DNA of 64,000 bases from Henricia sp. BOLD:AAB3569. Its lineage: Eukaryota > Echinodermata > Asteroidea > Spinulosida > Echinasteridae. Numbering within the stretch: the stretch's first letter is position 1; each line of letters opens with the position of its first letter. Below, in pieces: positions 12,385 to 23,900 of the stretch. The translations under genes and the position numbers were made by a program. The stretch lies in NCBI GenBank assembly GCA_037783545.1, contig JBBELK010000015.1, positions 124,001-188,000 on the forward strand. The letters are read 5' to 3'. Below the pieces are notes generated by a model that saw nothing but the letters and a program-made list of their open reading frames with translations, had not been told where the DNA came from and ran no database searches.

Positions 12385-12760
12385 AGGTTCCCTTTGAAAA
12401 CTAATTTTATTTGCACTCTGCATAAAAGTTACTGCACATTTGAAATACTAAAGTTTGCACTCGCCTAACAAAAATACAGTATGCTGTTTAGAAAACTGCA
12501 CACGTACATCAAACTGTAGCCCGAATTTGCTCAAGAAAGTTATCTGCACATCTGAAAAACTTAATACTGCTAAATACAATCGCAATAACCCTGTTTGAGA
12601 AAAGCTGCCAATATTGTAAGTATTGAATTGGTGGTGATACACAACGAAAAACTCGGCATGAAAATGAGAATTGTGAAGTTGATCATAGCTTCGGAACTTG
12701 TGCACAAAACATATGATACAGGCTGAACAATTTCTAAGAAAATCTCTAATTTTTCCCACT

Positions 12761-12888
12761 TAGGGAAGACACATAAATCTAACTGCGGTACCGGCAGTTT
12801 TTAGCGGTACCGCCCGCACTAAGTGAGCTATTCTCGAGCGGTACCGCAGCGGTGTTGGTACCGGTGGTTAGATTTGTGTGTTCCCTTA
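12761..12888. mobile_element. Foldback MITE rich in GGTACCG
   Basis: Ends TAGGGAAGACACATAAATCT and AGATTTGTGTGTTCCCTTA. Repeated GCGGTACCG words pair across the centre. Confidence 0.8.
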
Positions 12889-13203
12889 CTGATGCTTGAT
12901 AATATATTATATATTGGGGTAGTGCTTCTCTTGAAATTCCAAGAAAAATCCATACATAAGCTACGTTGACGATAGCACTATGGCTGGAATAACTCCATGT
13001 AATAACTCTAACTGGGAAGTTGACTATAGAATAAAAACAAAAATAAGAAAGAATTTACAAGTCGGACATCACCTAAGGCCTTATCTACAAAATTTGACCG
13101 TGAGACAGTAGATAAGTATTTGTTTGTTCCAATTACCACGGCAGTTTAATCTATTTTGTTTTATTAAAATCTTCATATTTTTTCCTGCCCAATTTATGTT
13201 TTT

Positions 13204-13209
13204 TTTATT
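13204..13209 (-). terminator. Candidate poly(A) signal, QRICH2-like gene
   Basis: AATAAA on the minus strand, about 265 bases past the stop codon of the QRICH2-like gene. The region is AT-rich, so a chance match is possible. Confidence 0.35.
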
Positions 13210-13471
13210 TGGATCTGCACTTACTGATGGCTAATAAATAATTTTAAGGTAGAAATAGTGATGTCCAACTTGTACATTCTTACTAAAAAGTTGCACACTT
13301 CATTAAAAACATGCAATAAATGACAGAGATTTGTAGCATTGCAGTCAAAACAGCAACACATGTTCATATGACGAGAGATTAACCAACCCCCTTAACCCAT
13401 AGCACCGACTCCAAAAAACCACTGGAGTTAACAATCTCATTGCATACTGGCAAAACAATAGACTTATCCAT

Positions 13472-16400
13472 TTACTGGACTTCAACAGGTTGTTCAAGTG
13501 ACTTTTGGATAACACTACTATTATTTGAGTCCTGACTAGCAGAAACGTCCAGCATTGCATCGATTGGGGTCGTGGGTCGTGAGTCGGCCTGATTCACGGG
13601 CAATGACCTGTGGGATCGCCCGCTGTGAGGCCGAGCGCTACTAGGGGAAAGGGATTGCGGCCGAGCTGACTTCGGTCTGGGAGCGTGACGGTCGGGAGTG
13701 GATTTGGATAGCTGGTTGTCGAGACGATAACCGCAGGAGCTGGCTGGGCGGGGGGACCTTGCGGAGGGTAGCTGTGATTTGGGTAAGTGAAAACAAAATT
13801 AATATTTGTGACTGGTACGAAAATAAGTTGAATGTCGCACAGTCTGGGCAGAGATTTTGCAAGCATATCAGCGGCAGATCCTGGCCCATTAAAAAACGAA
13901 CACAACACACAATTGAAATTTCAGTCGACACCTGGAAATACAAGGCAGTATCCGGGTACCGCTAAGAATTTCCTACCGTTAAGGAATCCCATTGCCTGTT
14001 CCTATTTTAATGAGCCTGGATCTACCACGTATTTCTAGTTTTGCTCACAAAAACTTGGCTGTGCGACATCTATGTGACTCATTTTTGAAGAGTTCGTCAC
14101 ATTTCGCATGTCTGTATCTGAACGTGTTCATAATTCAGATGATGCACTAATCAGAGACCAACCTGCAAGCTCAGGCAGTGGTGGCTGCCACCGGGGCAGA
14201 CTCGTGTAGCATGTGATGGCTAAAAGAACGCTCCGGTGTAAGTTGGTGTTACACGGTGTGAGCATCTCGAATGCCTCTAATGTCACACTGGCTTTGCAAT
14301 GTCTACACTGTACCTAACACGTCAGCACCAAGGTTTATATGCATCGAATGTTTCAACCTTTGTCTCGATTCCAAACCAGCGCTCAACCACACTTGCTCCA
14401 TCCTTCGGAAGGGATGAAAAGCCATTGGGCTAGTGTGTTAGGTAATGGTAACGCACTCTAAAGATCCCAGAGCATTCTTTCGTAAAGAGCAAGGGGATAT
14501 TCCCCGGTGTCTCTGGTCATTTCTAATTTGAATTCTTCATGGGTTTCCTCACGCTTGCGAGTGACAGTGCAATGAGCACTATTGAGGAATCCTTGGTATG
14601 AATACCAGAAAGAAATAATAATAACAACTTTATCTGTGGTGGTTATACCAGCATGTGTCATTTTCAAATTCCTGAGTATAATATTTATAAACAACATGCT
14701 AAAAGTTTGTGTGCATTTCATATTCTTTATCAAATTTTTAATCTGAAAATTCCATGAATTAGAAATGATTGTAAATATTGTTCATTGTTAGGGAGTTATT
14801 TCTGTGGGAACTGTGCTATCTGATGCAGAGAATGTGCCCTTAATTTGTGAATATGTGCAGGACATCTTATCGAAATTTTTTACTATTTTCAAGGAAATTG
14901 TTGAATGTTTGTCACTCCTAAATTAATTTATCTTTAAAATATTAATGCTTTTTGGTGGTTGTTGAGTCGTATGAAGAAAAATAAGTGGCTACTAGGGAAC
15001 AGATTTCTTTCACTGTAACTCAAATTGACAATTTGTACCATTGTTTCTGTGTACAGTGGAAGAGAAAAATAGTTCAATGAAAGAAATTAAGCTGTGAAAT
15101 TAATTTTTATATTTATGTTGTTGTTTTTAACAATCCAGATTTATACATCACAAGTCTGTATGGCAGTTGATCTGAGTCGAGTTGTCTCAACGGACACGAT
15201 GAATGACAACACATACCTTCTGAGGTGCTATAGTGGGCAGTCTCTCCAGGTCAGTTGTTCCAATTCGACCTTTGTAGATATGACCATCCTGACCCTGTAT
15301 ATCTGCCTCAATCCTTGACAAAAACAATTTATAAAGAAATTGGCACATTAAACATAAAATAATGTAAGCCACTTGTTGCTACATGTTAAAAAAAAAAATT
15401 TAATTGTAATGTATGAAATTAAAAATGCTTCACTGAAAAAGGAATTTTTTAAAACTTACTTCCCATTCACAAAGCTTGGAGGCAGGTCTTCTTCTCGTAC
15501 AATATTTCTGATAATAGAAGAAGGAAAATAATAAAATCAGTCAATCACAAGGGAAATCACAAGTGGTTTTTTTTTTTACAAACCGAACTGGTCAAATTCC
15601 AGTATACTTCTCTTGAGTAACATTAGTCTACTTTAGGGATAGGCACCATATCAAAAATTTCATTTGTTACTTTGCTCAGTTGCTTATCCATGCAAATCCA
15701 GACAAATTGGGTTTGAAGGAAAAACTACTGTGCCTCATAGCTCAGCCAGAAGACCATCTGCCCAGTGTGTCAGAGGTCTCGGGTCCGAATCCCCATAAGC
15801 ATATCATGTCTGGTTATTTCAAATTGAAGGTAAAATGTGACTCACGTTATATTTGCCGTGCGTGTGGAGCGTCTGTGTGGGTACGTCATTGTGTGACTGC
15901 CCCCACAACTCCTGTTGGTTGAGAAATAATCCGGTGGCTCTACATTGCCACTGTGAATATAAGAAATAAATGGTGTTATGGGATAACCTTATTTCACATG
16001 GTATTCAGGCACGTAGACTTGTCAGGAAATAGGTGGTTAACCAGTGAAAAGGAATGGACCAGGGGCCATTTTCATGGTGCTGATAAGCACAAAAAATTGA
16101 ATAAAAAATCGCTTAACACAGAATTTCTTTGATTTGTAAAAACTGTTACCAACAGTGTATTTAGAAACTACGTGTAGTACCAGAATATTAGTAAATACAC
16201 GTCACATACAATTTTGGCTAGCAACCCATTTTTGCAATATAAAGCAAAGAAAGTCTGTGCTAAACAGCGCCATCAAATTTGCCCTAGTACAGTAGGCAAA
16301 ACACAAGCTATATGGGAATTGTTTTTTAATAAACCCTTTCACGGTTATCGACGCCATATTGTTCACGGGGCACTTCGAACACGAGTTGCCGTGTGTGTGC

Positions 16401-17885
16401 GTGCGCGGATCGTAGCTAATGCACAGTGACCTAACAATGCATTCGTATACGATCCGCGCACGCACACAGCAACGCGTGTTCGAACTGCCCCGTGAACAAG
16501 ATGGCGTCGATAACCGTGAAAGGGTTTATTGAAGGCTTTTTCTGGGATGCCAGGCCTACCTTTACGATTTTACACTCTTTAAAGTCTCTTCGCCCCAAAA
16601 CCATTTTGCCCCAGTGGCAACACGTACGTCCGCGTAATCGCATAGTTTTATGACATTTTATAAAATAATATTCCAAGGAATATTTAACTGGGAAAACATG
16701 ACGGCCTTGATCCATCCCCAAATTTAATGCTACCAGTTGGAGTGTAGCGTGGTTTAATACAATTGCCATTATTTTTTTTATTAACAGAATTAAACACCCT
16801 GCTGTTGCCGTTTCTTTACCACACACACATACGCGTGATGCAGCTTGCCGCTTGGGCGAAGTGGTTTCTGGGCGAAGTAACCGACATCATTTTGGACATG
16901 GCCAAGCAGAACTCAACTTGCCCCAATAACCTCCCAGCCTACGCACCTGGTAAACTATAACCTTATAATAATTGATAAAGTATTTAGCACACGCTACAGG
17001 TTAAGATGAACGTGTATCAAACCAGTGCAAGCAAACCACTTCAAATGTGAATATTTCTTGTTTTATGAAGAGTTAAAAGGATCTTCTTTAGTATGTGCAG
17101 AAGTTAGAAATGTGGTGCTTTTGCATTCCAGAAGACTTTTAGAGAAAATGGTTTTAAGAGAAAATATTAATCCTACTCCTGTCCATATTTTAGCTTGAAA
17201 CCTTATTGCGATGTGAGAACAAAGCATGTCAACTACTGCAATGACATTTACACCTCACGTCGCTAACACTGTCCGTTCGGCATCATTCCAAATTAGAAAC
17301 ATTGGTCGTATACGCAAGTATTTGAATAGAAGTGCCACCGAGCAAATCATCCATGCATTTGTGACTTCACGACTAGACAACGGCAATTCACTACTCTACG
17401 GACTCCCTCAGAATCAAATATACCGTCTTCAACGTCTTCAGAATACCGCTGCCCGCATCATCACCTTATCCAGGAGGAACTGCCACATCACCCCCATTTT
17501 GAAGGAACTACACTGGCTTCCTGTCTCCCAAAGGATTATTTTCAAACTCATGCTTCTGGTCCACAAAGCTCTCAACAACAAGGCTCCCTACTACATTAAG
17601 GAACTACTACATGAATATTCTCCAGCAAGAACTCTTAGATCAAGTAACCAGCAACTTCTCAAGGAACCAAATTCTAAGCGAACATGGGGCGCCAGATCTT
17701 TTTCTGTTGCAGCTCCTCGACTTTGGAATTCATTGCCACTTGACCTCAGATCATGCCACTGTACAACTAGGTTCAAATCACTTCTAAAAACTTACTTGAT
17801 GTCGCAAATTTTCGAGAATTAATTACTCGTTGTTGTTAACAGCGCCTTGAGCACCCTGCAGGGTGGATATGTGCGCTTTACAAAT

Positions 17886-17919
<34 letters not shown>

Positions 17920-20900
17920 GAAATACAACTCTAAAAGACGTGGAGAGCCGAAGGAATCGTATCACCTTTTGTAAGGCTCTACACTAAATTCACTCTAGTT
18001 TTCTACCTGATGCAACAAAATCCCTCTAATTTTGAAGCATTTTACAACTGCTGCATAACTTTTGCAAATTCAGCACTATATTAGACGTGATCACAAGTAC
18101 AGATCACTTAGGCGTGCACTGAAATTTTGGGGCAGTACTAGGAAGGTTTAGATGCACGTATTACGCAAGCATGAATGTGAATGCGTCTGAAAATTGTGTG
18201 CATAAAATATACAAGTGTTCAAAAGCTCAGACACACGTGTGTTTTCGTAGTTTGCATGCAGTGTGCATCATGGAGCAAGTTCGATTCATGACAAGAGTAA
18301 ACCACAGGTCGAACGTCATCCTGGCAACACGCATGCGCATTAATGTGCGAGTGCAAACGTCTTTGGTTAGTCAATTGGTTCCGCGCAATCAACTCAGTAT
18401 GTGATGGGTACCGCAGTGACCAGTGCAACCGCGCCCTGTGGGCTGGTTCCAAGTGGTTGACCGGACACGACTAACCATCATTCACTGGACTGCGTTCAGT
18501 TGAAAACTTGCTCTTCCTTAAATTTTCACCAAAAACAGCATGATAAACTGACACTATTTCTTAAAGCTAAATACACAAGTATTGATGACATCGACGCCGA
18601 TGTCATGTTCATCTAAACCTCCCTACTATCAGACGTAAGAAAATTGGGGTCTGCTGTTCGTGGTGAAAAAAAAATGGCAAGCATTGCTACATCAAGTGAG
18701 CTGGTAAATTGCAAATGTCTTTACATCAAGTGAGCTGGTAAATTGCAAATGTCTTTACATCAAGTGAGCTGGTAAATTGCAAAGGTCTTTGCGGCGGGTG
18801 TTGCCTACATTACCTAAACACTACCTACAGTTTCTATGCATAGAAATTATCATCATGCTAAACTAGAGTAACCTTTGCTTATCCTGTTGACAGTGAAGCT
18901 GTGGGATGTTCCTAAAGAACGCCATCCTGTCCCCATCCCTGTCAAAGTGCACCAAGTAGGCCAGTATGTCCCGCTTGCGTTGCCTAGCTAGTTCATGTTC
19001 CTGTAGTGCTTTCTCATAATGCATTACGTTCCTGCCTGGCCTAGCACTAAACACACACACACAAGGACCAACACAGGTAAGGACAGTAAAAATAATTTTT
19101 TTTAAAGTTCACTGTATCATCTGCAAACAGAATGACCCTGGTTTAAAGGGCCTCCTGAAATGGTGTTTTTATCAATGAAATATGTGCTATGGAACTAGTC
19201 CATTAATTTACAATTATAAAAACCCTACTTGGAAGTTGTTTGGGGAGTTAAAATCAAGGTTTTTGATTTTTATGCTAATGAAAATTTACATATGCATGAG
19301 CAAAGTGGCGATGTCACTTTAGGAAAACATGGGAAATTCTCATTCAACTGTGCACAAAGGTTTCCACAATTTTCTCCAACTTGCTGAAATTTTTGTAACC
19401 CATGACGGTTTAGGTTTGTTTTACATGTTGCCTGTTGCAAACCATGAAAACTTTTTCCACAATTCCAGTTTGAAGTCTTATGTTTTTTCTTTGCTTTTCT
19501 GCTGTGTGTTCCTAAAGTGACATGTCCCCAACAGCGCCCTCTTTCTGTGAGTTTATGTGAAGAAATTTTCAAAGTTGAAAAATGCCCATTTTTATTCATG
19601 GGGCATCAAAATAAACAGTAGTATTGTCTTTCTACACAAGTAATCCTTCATATGCAGCAAAAACTGTGCATAAAGTTATTGAGCATTTCAGGGCCCTTTA
19701 ATGTGTCTCCTGTGCTATTCTTCTGCTAACATGGTATAAGAGCGGCTTTAAAAGTTGCACCAAACTGGTTTTATCTTGTCTATAAAATGGTCATTTAAAC
19801 CATCTTATAGGGTAAGTTTATCACTAAACAAGAATGGCTGAAAATTTTAGTACATTTTTTGAATAAATTGAAAGCTGTTTACCCAGAGTTATGCAAGACC
19901 CTCTCTGTGGCATGCTTTTATGTAAATGTGCAGAAATTTTTAATGACGTAGCAGACAGACTAAAACACGCTGTTTGAATGTGCAGTATGTTTTCATTTTG
20001 CAACAGACCCTAAAGCTGTCAGTGACCGTTTTAACTTGAACTGAAACTGATAATATTGAATGGTGCCAAATGCACGATAAATTACTCTGAGATGGTATCT
20101 TTCTAGAAGAAAATATTTCAACCATGAACTGACTTTTTCTGAGCTGCTCTGATTTGTTCTAATTCAAACGTCGTATAGGGACGGCCAGTTCTCATTCCTG
20201 GAAGGCCTTTGGACTCGGGTAATGATGCCAGGGGCCTGTACAAAAATAAAAACACAACAACAAGACTGTTTAGAACTGAAAATTGTTCCTTTTAACTCTG
20301 CACATTAGCTTTACTCACACTCAAAAAAAAATAAAAAATAAAAAATAAAAAATCATCAGCTTGTAAAGCATCTCGCCAGGTATTAAACGTCTCGAGTTAG
20401 AATCCCGATGATGATCATATGATTTGTCTTTCATACCATAATTAGAGATTAGGTACATGTAATGTACTTACGGTTGTGGTGTCATGTCTAGTGGTCTATC
20501 ACAGGAAATGCAGTTGAATTTATGTAGCAGGGCCCTGTGGAGAAAAAGAATTAGAGTATACGTAATGTTTGTATTGGTAATTCTGAGACTGCAATGTTTT
20601 AAGGCAGTATACATGATTGGTATCTCGAAAATCAGAAATGTTCACAGATTTATGCCTAACTTACACAATATAAACATGATGACCGTAGAAAACTTCCCCT
20701 GAAATGGTTTTGTCTGAAGTGTTGTAGTCATTAAGAAATGAGTAAAACAATTAGTTTTCGTCTCATGAGACGAAAATTCAATTCGCCCCAAAACCATTTC
20801 GCCCAAGTGCCATTTCGCCCCAAATCACTTCGTCCAAACACTACATCGCCCAAATGCCACTTCGCCGCAAAACCACTTCGTGCACAGGCCGTGGTTCAGG

Positions 20901-23900
20901 GCGAAATGGTTCAGGGCGAAGTGGTTTTGGGGCAAAATGACTGCAAACCCTTTTTTGACTGTTTTCTCAAAGGTTTGAGGAAGTACGGAGCTGGTTTTTG
21001 CTCAGGTTGGTTTTAATCATGCATATCTTCAATCACACAGGGGGATAAAACTATTTGTAACAGTTTACCAATCATGTATACTATCTTTAAAGTAAAACTG
21101 AAATATGACAATGTGTTGATTTTATCCCTTATGTACTCTTACATTACTTTGCAACGTTTCTCATCCATACAACACTGACAAAAAAACTGGGTTCTTAGGG
21201 AAAAAAATGAGGAAGCATACTGCTATGCCTTATAGTCCAGCTGATAGAGCATCTGCCCGGCATGTCAGGTTCGAATCCTGTAAAGGACGAAATTATTTTT
21301 CTTATTTTTTGTTATTTTATTTCCATGGTGACTAGGCCAAACATTGTTTTCAGTTCTCTCATGTTTTCCATGAACTGCTTTCCGTGAGTCATGATCATTT
21401 AATGCCAAACAATATAGCGAAAGGCATGACCTCACCAGAAAGATGTCTATAATTTCCTTTTCTCAAAATGTAGCTGCTCCAGTTTTTTTTAAACTGTTTT
21501 TTGCCCGTTTGTTTTTGTTCCCCACAGCTACTTACTTCCTGAAGCCAGCTGCATCATCGTTCGGTGACTCCGTCTCAGTCTTACGCACCAGCTTAGCTCC
21601 CACTGACTTGATGCGTTTGTCTAGGTAGGTTTTGAGAGGATCCAGTTCCATTCTGTCAAGCTTGTTATCAATGTCTAGTTTCATCTCGCTTACTGCGTCT
21701 TGCCAAGCTGATCGCTGGAGACAAAAATAGATTACAGGATTGGAAAACTGTTACAAACGGCATTATCTCCATGTGTGATTGAGGATGTGTATGATAAAAA
21801 CCAACCTGTGTATAAGTCAGCTCAGTACCTCATCCACATTCTGAGAAAACAATGAAAAACTGTCCATGCTTTCAAGAAATTGTGTGAAGCCACTATCCTA
21901 TTAGGTTGTTTTTTTTGCTATACAGAAAACGGAGCTGTAATACCACAAAAGTCAGGGACCTAGTTTCGACTAGAACACATTGCTGGAAATGCCAGCAAAG
22001 GGTTTTGTTTTATTGAAATTACAATTCTACTATCGAGTGAACATTCACAAAGTAAATGTTTTCAGAATAATTTTATTCATATGAAACAAAAAGGGCTTTA
22101 AGGGCAACCTGATTGAAACTTTCATACAACTTACATGTCCAGACATCTTATCCAGTACATCATTAAGGTTCTTTGAGATTTCATCCACCGTTCCCTGGAA
22201 ATGCGTCCTGCTGACTTTGTTTTCCAAAGCTCGCTTGTCTGCTTTCTGTAATTTGTTTGAATGGAAGAAAAACAGGATCGATATAATTAAAAGTGTATAT
22301 TTTTTTATGGCCACTACAAGTACACGCGAGGACTACCAAAGTCATATGCAGGCCTTTACGTAAGGCATGCTGGCCAAGTTGGCCTCAGAAAGTATATCTT
22401 GAAGGGGCATCAGGGCCAACTCAGCAAAGCATGAGGCCAGTGGCCTAACCAAACAGACCGATGGGTCACCTATACCCTAGGTCCTCTCCCTACGACAACC
22501 ACTGCCACAATGACACGCACCTGTGAGCACACCACAGCCAACCACAGGATTAGAATCCTAGCATACCCACGCCTCCATAACCCAAGCCATTCTGCTTCAG
22601 TGCACACATTGTACACTAAATGCCCATAACCAGTACTTATAGCCCTGTATCAACACAAGTCCGGCATTACTCCTGAAGATGAACAGAGCACACTGTTTGA
22701 AACGTTGAGTTCACACTCACCGGTTCTTTTCAGAACCACACATATACAAATGAGATTCACATGGTGCTACCGTAAACCCATACACAGGTTTATTTCCACC
22801 ATGCATAGCCTAAATAAGTCTTACATGCCAATGGCCTCTGTTAATGTCAAGGCCTGCACATGCAGAAAAAAAACCAGCTTCTCATTTATTGACCAATCTT
22901 CAATCTTTTGAATTTAATCTTCAATAGTTCTTTATTGACTTTAATCTTGACAATGTTTGTATTGTTTTTAAAAAAATGTTTTTAAACAACATGACAAAAC
23001 CCAAAACAAACAAAAAACCAAATTAAAACGAGGACTACCATTAAACACAATGACACTCCTCGTTATGCCAGCTAGTGGCTAAAACTGTGTATCCTCCTTC
23101 AGCATCCTCTACACATGGCGTGCAGCATTTCTACTTGAGAACTGTTTGAAACGCTCTCCTGGCCAACAACGTACTTTACAACCACTCATCTATGTACTAA
23201 TAGTGGACTTTGAAATTTAGTTAATGATGTTTTCAGTTACTCATCACTTACTCATCATAAACCGAGAATGACAGTTGCTTTTCACCCATGATAAACACAT
23301 CTTATATATTTATTGATGTTCGCAAATGGGTGGCTTTTGTGGACAGTTTTAATTAATGAGGGATTAATTGAACCACTTAAGTTTCAAGATGCAGGGAGCA
23401 TCAGCTTGCATGCAATTTTGCGGACTACATGTAATATTGCGTCTGTGCGCCATGCATGTACGCAAAAGGTCAATCGTGATAAATTGTAACCAGGAAAGTA
23501 CAGCATGTATGGGTTCTGTTGAGCTCAAGTTTAGATTAGTAAATTGTATTTTCTGGACTGATTTGGGGGAAACAAATCCACGAATGGTCCTAAACTTACC
23601 ACGTCAATTTCCATGATTACGTGTTCTTTGTCTGCCTTGTTCTCCTGCAGTCTGTCCACAAAAGTATAAAGAGCCTGGAGAAATACAAAAGGGATAGCAG
23701 TGTAATTTTGAGTTTTGAGAAACTTGTAAAATAAGAAAGAAACAAAGTCTTTTTGTATCAGGAAAAATACATCTGACTGTGTTTAGAAGGTGTCCATGTA
23801 TACTCACATCAATGTGTTTCTGTTTATTGTTGTGTTCGTCCACAAGGTGAATGCAGGTGTTGTTGAGTTTGTCCACTTCAGCTTGCAACTGGAGAATCAA

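Larger units (their letters stand above)
7665..13471. other. Intergenic region between USP and the QRICH2-like gene
   Basis: No exon was found. Foldback elements listed separately occupy about 7721-7919, 8644-8890, 9596-9938, 10567-11114, 11616-12384 and 12761-12888. The segments 7930-8640, 8900-9590 and 9940-10560 are AT-rich single-copy-looking DNA in which I see no gene. Confidence 0.6.
15217..23674 (-). other. DUF4795-encoding exon block of the QRICH2-like gene
   Basis: Nine exons carry the conserved C-terminal module. They read in order ALYTFVDRLQENKADKEH, KADKRALENKVSRTHF, WQDAVSEMKLDIDNKLDR, the two-Cys motif FNCISCDRPLDM, GRPYTTFELEQIRAAQ, a 58-residue Arg/Glu-rich segment (18873-19046) that I do not recognise, LPPSFVNG, and GQDGHIYKGRI. 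The two cysteines in ISCDRP and the HIYKG motif are the strongest family signatures. The segment from 18873 takes the place where I expect the vertebrate Cys-Gly-Gly motif region, and I did not find that motif between 15.5 and 20 kb. Confidence 0.7.

Noticed and set aside
15680-15922. 80-codon ORF with two CxxC-like pairs
   Set aside because: It coincides with a tRNA-derived SINE including its A and B boxes; the cysteine pattern is chance.
17226-17822. 198-codon ORF as a host gene
   Set aside because: The sequence is the tail of a non-LTR reverse transcriptase followed by an (ATT)n tail, so it is a dead LINE copy.
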